Shown piece after piece: positions 1 through 5,950 of a DNA stretch of 8,358 nucleotides. The stretch is from NCBI GenBank assembly GCA_009916335.1, contig SAAR01000150.1, forward strand, positions 1-8,358, written 5' to 3'. The position numbers and the translations under genes were made by a program. The notes under the pieces were generated by a model that worked only from the letters and a program-made list of their open reading frames with translations, had not been told where the DNA came from and did no database searches. Origin of the DNA: Erysipelotrichia bacterium (GTDB lineage Bacteria; Bacillota_I; Bacilli_A; Erysipelotrichales; Erysipelotrichaceae). Numbering within the stretch: position 1 is the first letter of the stretch; each line of letters starts with the position of its first letter.

Positions 1-35
1 ATTTTGAATTGTTCGGGGTAACGTTTATGGCTCAT
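1..35 (-). CDS. IS3-family transposase OrfA, N-terminal fragment
   Basis: Only eleven complete codons and two bases are inside the window. They begin with ATG at 35-33 on the minus strand and read MSHKRYPEQFK. This fits the family pattern (basic start, then Y-[SP]-x-E-F-K) of IS3-family OrfA, the DNA-binding subunit that is normally joined to the OrfB catalytic (DDE) part by programmed frameshifting. A purine-rich ribosome binding site, AGAGGTG, lies about 4 bases upstream of the start (39-45). The reading frame remains open to the window edge. The identification rests on a short stretch plus the adjacent terminal repeat. Confidence 0.65.
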   Translation of the reverse strand, partial: MSHKRYPEQFK

Positions 36-37
36 GA

Positions 38-76
38 ACACCTCTTTTTTAGCTAGTTTATCTAACTAAAAGGTGT
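38..76. repeat. Imperfect inverted repeat in the IS leader
   Basis: ACACCT at 38-43 pairs with AGGTGT at 71-76. The inner arms TTTAGCTAG (48-56) and CTAACTAAA (62-70) pair with one mismatch around a five-base loop, leaving a small bulge on one side. The structure lies between the IS terminus and the OrfA start and covers the OrfA ribosome binding site. In transcripts that enter from outside it could limit transposase translation, a known strategy of IS elements. That role is inferred here. Confidence 0.5.
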
Positions 77-98
77 CTAGGAAATCAGTGGCGATTCA

Positions 99-148
99 CT
101 TGCCTTGCCTTGCCTTGCCTTGCCTTGCCTTGCCTTGCCTTGCCTTGC
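99..148 (+). repeat. Pentanucleotide tandem repeat, (CTTGC) x 10
   Basis: Ten uninterrupted, perfect copies of CTTGC run from 99 to 148. The array starts on the base after the IS terminus and ends 53 bases before the acyltransferase start codon. Perfect short tandem repeats of this kind change copy number by slipped-strand mispairing and drive phase variation of surface-structure genes in many gammaproteobacteria and Neisseria. All three forward frames leaving the array meet a stop (151/157, 182, 162) before the gene, so an on/off reading-frame switch is not possible in this copy. Any effect would act on transcription or on the leader. Confidence 0.9.
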
Positions 149-167
149 ATTAGTATTAGTATAAAAT
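140..167 (+). promoter_or_regulatory. Candidate promoter of the acyltransferase gene
   Basis: TTGCCT at 140-145 (-35-like, formed by the pentamer repeat itself) and TAAAAT at 162-167 (-10-like, five of six consensus bases) are 16 bases apart. Transcription would start near 174, about 28 bases before the GTG start. Because the repeat regenerates TTGCCT every 5 bp, changing the copy number would keep the nearest -35 but move everything upstream of the array, including the IS. Prediction by eye only. Confidence 0.4.
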
Positions 168-201
168 ACGGCCAAATATTTTAATCAGTTGGTTTAGGCT
201 T

Positions 202-2142
202 GTGCAGTTCAGAAAAGATATAAATGGTTTAAGAGCCATAGCAGTAATAGCCGTTGTGCTATTTCATTTCCATGCGAGTTGGATGCCCGGCGGTTTTGCA
301 GGGGTTGACGTGTTTTTTGTTATTTCTGGTTTCTTAATGACAGGGATAATATTTAGAGGGATCGAGAAAGAAAACTTTTCTATTTTGAAGTTTTATGTTG
401 CGAGAGCTAACAGGATCATACCTGCATTAGCAGTTCTTTGTCTGGTCTTGTTAGTGTTTGGTTGGTTCTATCTTACTCCGTTAGATTACAGAGCATTAGG
501 AAAGCACGTAGGCAGTAGTATGGGCTTTTTATCCAATATCATATATTGGAGGGAGTCTGGCTACTTTGACGCAGCTTCACACGAAAAGTGGCTTTTACAT
601 ACTTGGTCTTTGTCTGCTGAATGGCAGTTCTACATAATCTATCCATTAGTCCTTGTTGCTATGAGAAAGTTTATGTCGTTAAAGGTTATGAAAGCGACTG
701 TTTTAGTTGGAACAGTGCTGGGCTTTATCTTCTGTGTGATAGCAACCTATAAATGGCCTAATCCTGCTTACTATCTATTACCTACCAGAGCGTGGGAAAT
801 GATGATTGGCGGTGTTGCATACCTTTATCCATTAAAACTTGCAGAGAATAAAAAGAAAGTCTTTGAATGGGTTGGTTTAGCACTAATAATTTTATCTTAT
901 ATTTTTATTACAAAAGAAAACTTATGGCCAGGCTATTTAGCTTTAATTCCTGTTCTTGGTGCGTTCTTGCTAATCCAAGCTCAACGGAATGATAGTATTG
1001 TAACTGGTAATATTCTATTTCAATCATTAGGTAAGTGGTCTTATTCCATTTATCTTTGGCACTGGCCTCTTGTAGTTTTAATATACTACTTTTCTTTAAA
1101 TGAAAAGTTTATATATTTTGGTGTTGTCCTTTCAGTAATTCTTGGTTTTATTAGTAATAAATATATAGAAAGTATTAAGTTTAGGAGTGATTTTAATGGA
1201 GGACTTAGTTATCTTAGAGCTAAGCCCTTATTCTTGGTTTTTGTTGTTGGTTTTTTAGGTAGTGCTGTATTTGTTTTTCGTGGCTTTGAGTATCATTATC
1301 CTGAAAGTGTCTTAGTGGCAAGTAAAGAGTCATTAAATAAAAACCCAAGAAGAGATGAATGTCACGTAGGATCTGGAAAAGTTCCCGAATGTATTTATGG
1401 TAATGGGGATTTGGGGGCTATTGTTATCGGTGATAGTCATGCTCAAAGCATTATTCGAAGCATTGAAAAATCACTTGAAAATAAAAAAGTATTAGATTGG
1501 ACAATGTCAGGTTGTAGAACAATTGAAGGTATTTTTAATACAAGAAAAGGAATAGTAGACAGATCTTGTGGTGATTTTGTTTCATATGCTATCAATGAAA
1601 TAAAAAAATACCCAAACGTTCCAATAATCGTTGATAATCGATATATGGCAATGATTCTTGGACCTAATGAACCAGATTTAAAATATAGAACTTTAAAGCC
1701 AGAAGAGTTTATTCCTGAAGTTCAAGGTAGTATTAATAGAAGTAGCGATTATATAAACGCTATGAATAACGCATTTAGTAATACGTTATGTTCACTTTCA
1801 CAAAACAACCCTTTGTTTTTATTGGAGCAAACTCCTGAACTAAAATATAATGTTCCTAATACGATGGCAAAAGAGTTTTTAAAAGGGAGTAAAGACTTTA
1901 GGGTAAAGATACCAGTGGAAGAATATGAAAAAAGAAACGCTATATTTTATCAGTTAATAGAAATTATAAAATCAAAATGTGATGTAAATGTCATTAGTGT
2001 TAAAGATAATTTCTGTGATGACAGCTATTGTTATGGGGATATAAATGGTCGCCCTGTTTATTTTGATGATGATCATTTAAGTGAATATGGCGCATCTCTT
2101 TTAATACCTATCTTTAAGAAATCTTTATCGAGCATTCAATAA
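202..2142 (+). CDS. OafA/YrhL-type acyltransferase with C-terminal SGNH domain
   Basis: This 646-residue inner-membrane protein probably O-acetylates a surface polysaccharide such as the LPS O-antigen. The N-terminal half (about 1-365) is an acyltransferase-3 domain with about ten hydrophobic segments. It begins FRKDINGLRAIAV and has the family's R-X10-H motif (R11, H22) and GVDVFFVISGF (34-44). The C-terminal part (about 400-646) is a periplasmic SGNH-hydrolase-like domain with GDSH (410-413, Ser412 as likely nucleophile) and a D-x-x-H pair at 622-625. Length and order match the OafA-like acyltransferase-SGNH fusions. The GTG start is chosen because it places the family's N-terminal motif at the usual position and no in-frame start lies upstream before the stop at 157; the ribosome binding site is weak. 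A CTTGC array and a promoter-like sequence lie directly upstream. The gene ends in a 7-bp tail-to-tail overlap with the rep gene. It is AT-rich and is probably cargo of the mobile element. The sugar substrate cannot be told. Confidence 0.92.
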   Translation: MQFRKDINGLRAIAVIAVVLFHFHASWMPGGFAGVDVFFVISGFLMTGIIFRGIEKENFSILKFYVARANRIIPALAVLCLVLLVFGWFYLTPLDYRALGKHVGSSMGFLSNIIYWRESGYFDAASHEKWLLHTWSLSAEWQFYIIYPLVLVAMRKFMSLKVMKATVLVGTVLGFIFCVIATYKWPNPAYYLLPTRAWEMMIGGVAYLYPLKLAENKKKVFEWVGLALIILSYIFITKENLWPGYLALIPVLGAFLLIQAQRNDSIVTGNILFQSLGKWSYSIYLWHWPLVVLIYYFSLNEKFIYFGVVLSVILGFISNKYIESIKFRSDFNGGLSYLRAKPLFLVFVVGFLGSAVFVFRGFEYHYPESVLVASKESLNKNPRRDECHVGSGKVPECIYGNGDLGAIVIGDSHAQSIIRSIEKSLENKKVLDWTMSGCRTIEGIFNTRKGIVDRSCGDFVSYAINEIKKYPNVPIIVDNRYMAMILGPNEPDLKYRTLKPEEFIPEVQGSINRSSDYINAMNNAFSNTLCSLSQNNPLFLLEQTPELKYNVPNTMAKEFLKGSKDFRVKIPVEEYEKRNAIFYQLIEIIKSKCDVNVISVKDNFCDDSYCYGDINGRPVYFDDDHLSEYGASLLIPIFKKSLSSIQ

Positions 2143-2810
2143 AATAGATCAGGAAGATCTTGAATTATTTCCTTTAATTTAAGATCTTCCATTTTAAAAT
2201 AGAATGTTTTTTTACTTCGATCATAATTATTATCTTTAATGAAATTATGCTTTGATAGTGTTTCTATGGCTGTGTTAGCTGATTTTTGTTTTAACTTCTG
2301 ACTCTTATCCTCAATATCTAATAACTTTGAAATATGCGAAAGATGAAGATACTTAGCGTGTGGCCCCATACTCATTAAATACAGTGCGATTTTTTGAGAG
2401 TTAATTTTTAGTCCTTTCAATAAACAGGCATTAACAAAGAATGTATTGCTATTAGTATCAAAATAATCAGGTTTGATATTGTAATCTAAGATCTCATTTT
2501 CTTTATCTAAAACAAAATATGAAAATATTTCATTATTAATTTGGTTTAAGAAATCTATTAGGTCATACTTTGATTCCCCTCTAAAAATCTTATATGTTTC
2601 TTGTAATTCCTTTATGCTTATTTCAATTGTTCTATTTTCTTTTGTTCTAATTATTTCGTTATGAAGCAATATAGAAAATAGATAAAAATCTCTTGGTTTT
2701 TCAAATGACCTTATGAAGTTAGTATCTCTAACTGCATTTTGATTTAGTAAAATTATTAACTTATTTTTTTCAATTTTTGGCAATTGTGGTAGTTCATTAT
2801 ATTTAGTCAT
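2136..2810 (-). CDS. Putative plasmid replication initiator (Rep_3-like)
   Basis: A 224-residue protein that probably binds iterons and opens a theta-type plasmid origin. No diagnostic catalytic motif is expected in this family. What can be seen is a size and layout fitting two winged-helix domains: an N-terminal half (about 35-125) and a C-terminal half (about 135-215) with IALYLMSMGPHAKYLHLSHI, which resembles the WH2 region of Rep_3/RepB initiators. The stronger argument is context: four direct 22-bp iterons lie 240-330 bp upstream and a fifth copy lies just before the start codon. The start at 2810 has an AGAGGA ribosome binding site about 5 bases upstream. The stop overlaps the acyltransferase stop region by 7 bp, tail to tail. 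The fifth iteron suggests autorepression. Alternative: an unrelated winged-helix DNA-binding protein of the island. Confidence 0.65.
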   Translation of the reverse strand: MTKYNELPQLPKIEKNKLIILLNQNAVRDTNFIRSFEKPRDFYLFSILLHNEIIRTKENRTIEISIKELQETYKIFRGESKYDLIDFLNQINNEIFSYFVLDKENEILDYNIKPDYFDTNSNTFFVNACLLKGLKINSQKIALYLMSMGPHAKYLHLSHISKLLDIEDKSQKLKQKSANTAIETLSKHNFIKDNNYDRSKKTFYFKMEDLKLKEIIQDLPDLFY

Positions 2811-2822
2811 AATATCCTCTTT

Positions 2823-2844
2823 TTGGAACGGTTGTGTAATACAA
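2823..2844 (+). promoter_or_regulatory. Isolated iteron copy upstream of rep (probable Rep operator)
   Basis: TTGGAACGGTTGTGTAAT matches the start of the four tandem iterons and has the same orientation. It ends about 13 bases upstream of the rep start codon on the minus strand, covering the region between the ribosome binding site and promoter-like AT-rich DNA (TATGATAAT on the minus strand, 2852-2844). Iteron plasmids often place such a copy, or an inverted half copy, at the rep promoter so that the initiator represses its own gene. That role is inferred from position. Confidence 0.6.
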
Positions 2845-2891
2845 TTATCATATATTTATTAAATGTAAATAGGTAATTAAAATTATTTATT

Positions 2892-2928
2892 CGCACTACG
2901 TGCGGATTCTCAGAAAGGCGCATAGCGC
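2892..2928. repeat. Two adjacent GC hairpins in AT-rich origin DNA
   Basis: CGCAC-TAC-GTGCG (2892-2904) and GCGC-ATA-GCGC (2918-2928) are two perfect short hairpins, each with a three-base loop, in otherwise very AT-rich sequence. They lie between the lone iteron and the tandem iterons. They could be protein-binding or single-strand initiation structures of the plasmid origin, or part of a transfer origin. No function can be assigned from sequence. Confidence 0.45.
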
Positions 2929-2984
2929 AATTGGTTTTTAGTATTTTAAAAATAATAATAAATAAAATACTTAAAGATATATTA

Positions 2985-3002
2985 GGGTGTGTTATCAATG
3001 AC
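2985..3002 (+). other. Possible MOBV-type nic site (oriT core)
   Basis: GGGTGTGTTATCAATGAC contains GTGTGTTAT, which resembles the GTGTG/TTAT nick region of the pMV158 family recognised by MOBV relaxases. It is on the same strand as the relaxase gene and about 320 bp upstream of it, somewhat farther than in pMV158, where the nic site is just upstream of mobM. Weak, imperfect inverted sequences flank it. The motif is short, so this is a candidate only. Confidence 0.35.
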
Positions 3003-3050
3003 AAAATAATCTGATATTTAAAGTAATAATTCAATGTGTGGCTTTTTATT

Positions 3051-3138
3051 TTGGAACGGCTGCGGAATAAACTTGGAACTATTGTGTGATGTGATTGGAA
3101 CAGTTATGGAATGATGTTGGAACGGTTGCGGATATCTA
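3051..3138 (+). repeat. Four tandem 22-bp iterons
   Basis: Direct repeats start at 3051, 3073, 3095 and 3117, exactly 22 bp apart. Each begins TTGGAAC, and the fuller consensus is TTGGAACGGTTGYGGAAT. The first and fourth are the most alike; the second and third differ inside positions 8-18. Spacing of two helical turns and length of about 22 bp are characteristic of binding sites for Rep_3-type initiators. They lie upstream of the putative rep gene beside AT-rich DNA, so this is the likely core of the replication origin and its copy-number control. Confidence 0.85.
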
Positions 3139-3209
3139 TCTAATTGTGATTGTAAAAGTCCCAATGTTTGACAATATTATAATATATGCTCATATATTTA
3201 ATGTATATA

Positions 3210-3257
3210 CGAACAAACACGTTTGTATACTCACTATACAAACTTCGTTTGTGTTCG
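3210..3257 (+). promoter_or_regulatory. Overlapping, mutually exclusive hairpins upstream of the relaxase
   Basis: Four arms alternate between ACAAAC (3213-3218, 3238-3243) and GTTTGT (3221-3226, 3247-3252). Arms 1 and 2 can form one hairpin and arms 3 and 4 another. Alternatively arms 2 and 3 form a longer stem, GTTTGTATA with TATACAAAC (3221-3229 / 3235-3243) around CTCAC. Outer arms extend to CGAACA (3210-3215) and TGTTCG (3252-3257). Such alternative folds occur in attenuators, in relaxase-binding oriT regions and in origins. Which applies here is unknown. Confidence 0.55.
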
Positions 3258-3269
3258 TCCTACGGGGAG

Positions 3270-3288
3270 AAACAATCAAAGATTGTTT
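3270..3288 (+). promoter_or_regulatory. Hairpin in the relaxase leader
   Basis: AAACAATC (3270-3277) and GATTGTTT (3281-3288) form a perfect 8-bp stem with an AAA loop, 28 bases before the relaxase start codon. TATTCTG follows rather than a clear T-run, so it is not a convincing terminator. It may limit relaxase expression or be part of the transfer origin; neither is shown by the sequence. Confidence 0.45.
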
Positions 3289-3315
3289 ATTCTGAAAATA
3301 ATATGGAGATTTTAA

Positions 3316-4203
3316 ATGGAATTAAAAACAGTATTGAGATTTGAAAAAATAAAAGATTATAATAATTTGAACTTATCAAATGCTCACGTATATAGATACT
3401 TAGAAACACCTAATGCAGATCCCAAAATAAGTAATAAAAAATTGCTTGGTTCTGGTAATGTTGTAAAAGACGTAAAGAGTAGGTTTAAGAAAAATAATAT
3501 AACCCCAAGAAAAAATGCAGTGCTTTGCATTGAGGCTGTATTAAGCCTCTCGCCTGACTTTTTTCAAAGTAATACCAATACAAAAGACTTTGCAATAAAT
3601 GCCCGTAAATGGCTAATAAGCGAGTTTGGTGATAATCTTGTATCTGCTGTATTGCACCTTGACGAAAAAACGCCACACATACACGCTCATATTGTTCCAA
3701 TGACTGCTGATGGTAGACTATCCGCCCGTGAACTTTTTAATAAAAGCACGCTACCTGATTATCAAAAGTCTTACTTAAACCAAATGAAAATAATTGAACC
3801 AAAACTAAAATATAATCAAGGCTCTAAGGCGGAGCATACAAAATTAAAAGATTATTATTCTATGATTAATAAAGAAATAGAAAACAACAAAGAGCTAAAA
3901 GATAATGTTTTTAAATTAGAAAATGAACTCGAAGAGAAAGAAGATAAAATATTTTTCATGGGTAATAAATTGAAAAAATTAGAAAAATCAATAAAGTCAC
4001 AAAACAATGAAATATATAAGTTGAAACAATTTATTGAACAGTTAAAAGATAAGGTTAAGGAACTTTCTAATCCAATTAAGCCAGAAAAAGAACCTGAACA
4101 GGAATATGAATACCAACACCTTTTTCCAGAATTAAATCCAAATAATTTTCCTGATGAGATCAAAAATAATAAAGATAAAAAAAGAAATAGATTAAAGAGG
4201 TAG
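3316..4203 (+). CDS. MOBV (Mob_Pre) family relaxase / plasmid mobilization protein
   Basis: This 295-residue protein should nick one strand at oriT and carry it to a recipient using a helper's transfer apparatus. The metal-binding motif is HLDEKTPHIHAHIVP (114-128), with the histidine triad H121, H123 and H125, followed by DGRLSARELFN, both hallmarks of Mob_Pre. Near the N-terminus H24-x-x-R27 followed by NADP (33-36) fits MOBV motif I; the corresponding histidine of pMV158 MobM is the nucleophile, so H24 is the likely catalytic residue. Residues about 180-255 are lysine- and glutamate-rich and look like a coiled coil, and the tail is basic. It is shorter than many MobM/Pre proteins (400-500 residues). 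A GGAG ribosome binding site lies 7 bases before ATG. No type IV secretion genes are in the window, so the element is mobilizable rather than self-transmissible as far as seen. The stop codon lies inside the loop of a terminator hairpin. Confidence 0.9.
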   Translation: MELKTVLRFEKIKDYNNLNLSNAHVYRYLETPNADPKISNKKLLGSGNVVKDVKSRFKKNNITPRKNAVLCIEAVLSLSPDFFQSNTNTKDFAINARKWLISEFGDNLVSAVLHLDEKTPHIHAHIVPMTADGRLSARELFNKSTLPDYQKSYLNQMKIIEPKLKYNQGSKAEHTKLKDYYSMINKEIENNKELKDNVFKLENELEEKEDKIFFMGNKLKKLEKSIKSQNNEIYKLKQFIEQLKDKVKELSNPIKPEKEPEQEYEYQHLFPELNPNNFPDEIKNNKDKKRNRLKR

Positions 4204-4223
4204 ATCCTTAATCTATTTCTTTT
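4180..4223. terminator. 16-bp stem, bidirectional terminator between relaxase and recombinase
   Basis: AAAAGAAATAGATTAA (4180-4195) and TTAATCTATTTCTTTT (4208-4223) are perfectly complementary around a 12-base loop that contains the relaxase stop codon. Read on the minus strand, the stem is followed by a T-rich tract inside the relaxase coding sequence, so it is well placed to end the recombinase transcript. The stem is AT-rich but long. Confidence 0.7.
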
Positions 4224-4250
4224 AGATTATTCTAATGAATAATCTTTTTC
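4224..4250 (+). terminator. Rho-independent terminator after the relaxase gene
   Basis: AGATTATTC (4224-4232), loop TAAT and GAATAATCT (4237-4245) form a perfect 9-bp hairpin followed by TTTTC on the plus strand, suited to terminate relaxase transcription. It begins one base after the neighbouring 16-bp stem and contains the stop codon of the recombinase (4227-4229). Confidence 0.7.
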
Positions 4251-5915
4251 TGGGGTATCAACACCCCAAAAATTAGTAGCTCTTAATATTTCTATAAATC
4301 TTCCGTCCATTTTGCCACTTCCATAGGCATCAAGTATTTCTTGTTTTAGCTCGAAGAACTCTCCAAAACCATCAACAGCCTTTACATTTTCTTGCTTTTC
4401 AATCTTACTATTTTTAAGAACGAAATTAATAACTTGTCCATTTAAATATAAAGCAGTACAGGCTTTTGAATCACTTGAAATAACAAAACCCGCAAAGTTC
4501 TCGCTAACAAATCTTTTACCTTTTATTATTGATACAGGATCTGTTTTGTCAAAATAAGCTAATTTATTATCACTTGAAAGCCTTGCTATATTAGCTTTAA
4601 AGTCGGCTATCCTTGTATCGTTCACCCTGATTTTTTTACGTTGCTTTGAACTCTCTTTTAGATATGTTTCATAATCTAAACTACCATTATCATTCATACT
4701 CTCTAAAGTGTTTATATTTTTTTCAACTTCCTTTGTTTCAGAATATATCTCACTAATTTTTTGTTTTATTTTTTTAATTTCTTCACTATTATCTTTCTTT
4801 GTTTTGGTGATCATTCCAAACATATTTGGAGTGGAAGAAAGAAAATCATCATACTTTATAGATTTGCTCTTGCAACCTAAAACACGCCGTCCTTGGCATT
4901 TTAACATATAGTATAGAGTTCGCCCTTTTTTTGTGACTTTATCATCAGTTTCAAAATAGTATTTTTGCCCACAACCAGAACAGAATATTTTACCAGTAAA
5001 TATATTTATTGATTTTCTACCAGAAGTTTTAGTGATTTTTTTTGTTGAGGTCATTGACTGAACAACATCCCAATCATCAATAGAAATAATTTGAGGATAG
5101 TAGTTTTTATATACTTCACCTGTCTTTTTAATGTAAAGCTCTCCAAGTACACAACGGTTTTTTAGGAGGTGATTAATTTTTGCAGAGCTCCAAGAGTTGG
5201 TAAAGTTCTTATGTCGTCTTTTTGCTACTTGTTCAATACCCTTTTCATTGAATATTCTTGCAATATCCCCCATTGAAGTTCCTTCAATATACATTTTAAA
5301 GACATTTTGAACAATTTTAGCTTTTTTATTAATAATAAAGTCTCTTTTTTGTTTTGTTCCTCTATTATCTATCCAACCAGGAAAAATACCTACATATTGT
5401 ATGGGTTCGTTATTGTTTAATTGATCAATTTTCTTATCGAAGCTTTTTAATATACGTTCTGATTTCTTAGCACTTTCTTCGTTAGCTTGTCCCATTAGCA
5501 TTGACGAATACATAATACTCATTAAGTCATTAAGACTATCTTTTGTATAAGTCTTTTTATCCATTAAGGTGATTACATTCACATTAGCTTTAAGGATCTT
5601 TCTAAACACTTGATAAGCTTCATCAATGCTCTGCCGTGAAAGACGGTCTATTTGTTCAATACATAGGTAAGCTGATCCATCTGCTTCTATAACTCCCGCA
5701 TCCAATGCGTCTAAAAAATCTCCTAAAGATCCTTTTTCTATATGCTTTGCAGTGTATGCTGATAATCCTAAGTCTTTTAATTCAAGGCTGTTATTGACTG
5801 TGTAGCCGTTCTCTTTTGCATATTTTAATATGTCATCCATTTGCCGTTTGTAAGAACTACCACCAGATTGCTGCTCACTACTAAATCGAACATATGGGTA
5901 AATGATTTTATCCAT
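4227..5915 (-). CDS. Large serine recombinase (site-specific integrase)
   Basis: This 562-residue recombinase probably integrated the element into comM and, with a directionality factor, may excise it. The resolvase domain (about 4-160) starts YVRFSSEQQSGGSS; S12 is the likely nucleophile, with R10 beside it, and IDRLSR (89-94) supplies the active-site arginines. A recombinase domain (about 175-290) includes the FPGWIDNRG and LLKNRCVLGELY regions. A zinc ribbon has C312-x2-C315 and C340-x7-C348. A long charged coiled coil follows (about 376-447), as in phiC31/LI-type serine integrases. I start at 5915 because AAGGAGA lies 7-8 bases upstream; an in-frame ATG at 5939 lacks a ribosome binding site. 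The gene reads inward from the right end of the element, about 60 bp from the comM junction. No separate directionality-factor gene is visible. Confidence 0.92.
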   Translation of the reverse strand: MDKIIYPYVRFSSEQQSGGSSYKRQMDDILKYAKENGYTVNNSLELKDLGLSAYTAKHIEKGSLGDFLDALDAGVIEADGSAYLCIEQIDRLSRQSIDEAYQVFRKILKANVNVITLMDKKTYTKDSLNDLMSIMYSSMLMGQANEESAKKSERILKSFDKKIDQLNNNEPIQYVGIFPGWIDNRGTKQKRDFIINKKAKIVQNVFKMYIEGTSMGDIARIFNEKGIEQVAKRRHKNFTNSWSSAKINHLLKNRCVLGELYIKKTGEVYKNYYPQIISIDDWDVVQSMTSTKKITKTSGRKSINIFTGKIFCSGCGQKYYFETDDKVTKKGRTLYYMLKCQGRRVLGCKSKSIKYDDFLSSTPNMFGMITKTKKDNSEEIKKIKQKISEIYSETKEVEKNINTLESMNDNGSLDYETYLKESSKQRKKIRVNDTRIADFKANIARLSSDNKLAYFDKTDPVSIIKGKRFVSENFAGFVISSDSKACTALYLNGQVINFVLKNSKIEKQENVKAVDGFGEFFELKQEILDAYGSGKMDGRFIEILRATNFWGVDTPEKDYSLE

Positions 5916-5950
5916 TCTAAATCTCCTTAAACTATGCAAATCTAAGTATA

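Larger units (their letters stand above)
1..98 (-). mobile_element. IS3-family insertion sequence, left end (partial)
   Basis: On the minus strand the sequence starting at 98 reads TGAATCGCCACTGATTTCC, which has the TGA...CA-type terminal repeat common in the IS3 family. A leader of about 60 bases follows, and then an OrfA start codon at 35 that encodes MSHKRYPEQFKI, a typical beginning of IS3-family OrfA (a helix-turn-helix protein). The rest of the element lies left of the window, so its subgroup, its completeness and its target duplication cannot be read. The terminus directly abuts the first CTTGC repeat of the neighbouring array. Confidence 0.75.
2811..3315. other. Plasmid-type origin and control region (no credible gene)
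   Basis: This 505-bp stretch between the divergent rep and relaxase genes is very AT-rich. In order it holds a lone iteron (2823-2844), an AT-rich segment (about 2845-2890), two short GC hairpins (2892-2928), an AT-rich segment with a possible nic site (2985-3002), four tandem iterons (3051-3138), another AT-rich segment, a set of overlapping hairpins (3210-3257) and one more hairpin (3270-3288). Iterons beside AT-rich DNA and next to rep are the classic layout of an iteron-controlled theta origin. I saw no clean DnaA box. Small open frames crossing it run through the repeats and are unlikely to be genes. Confidence 0.65.

Noticed and set aside
99..148. CRISPR-like array or coding-frame phase switch for the CTTGC tract
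   Set aside because: Units are 5 bp with no spacers, so it is not CRISPR. All three frames are stopped at 151/157, 162 or 182 before the GTG at 202, so repeat slippage cannot restore a fused reading frame in this copy.
2152..2190. GGAAGATCTT / AAGATCTTCC inverted repeat as the acyltransferase terminator
   Set aside because: The 10-bp arms are perfect, but the loop is 19 bases, no clear T-run follows directly on either strand, and it lies within rep coding sequence. I could not support it as a terminator, though it may act as one weakly.
2807..3034. 75-codon minus-strand open frame overlapping the rep start by ATGA
   Set aside because: It runs through the lone iteron, the GC hairpins and AT-rich origin DNA. 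The translation is low-complexity and hydrophobic by AT bias, with no ribosome binding site seen.
3095..3295. 66-codon plus-strand open frame before the relaxase
   Set aside because: It starts inside the third iteron and crosses the hairpin cluster. It has no ribosome binding site and no recognisable protein features.
5916..5939. Upstream ATG at 5939 as the recombinase start
   Set aside because: It adds MHSLRRFR before the conserved N-terminus and has no ribosome binding site, whereas ATG at 5915 has AAGGAGA at good spacing.
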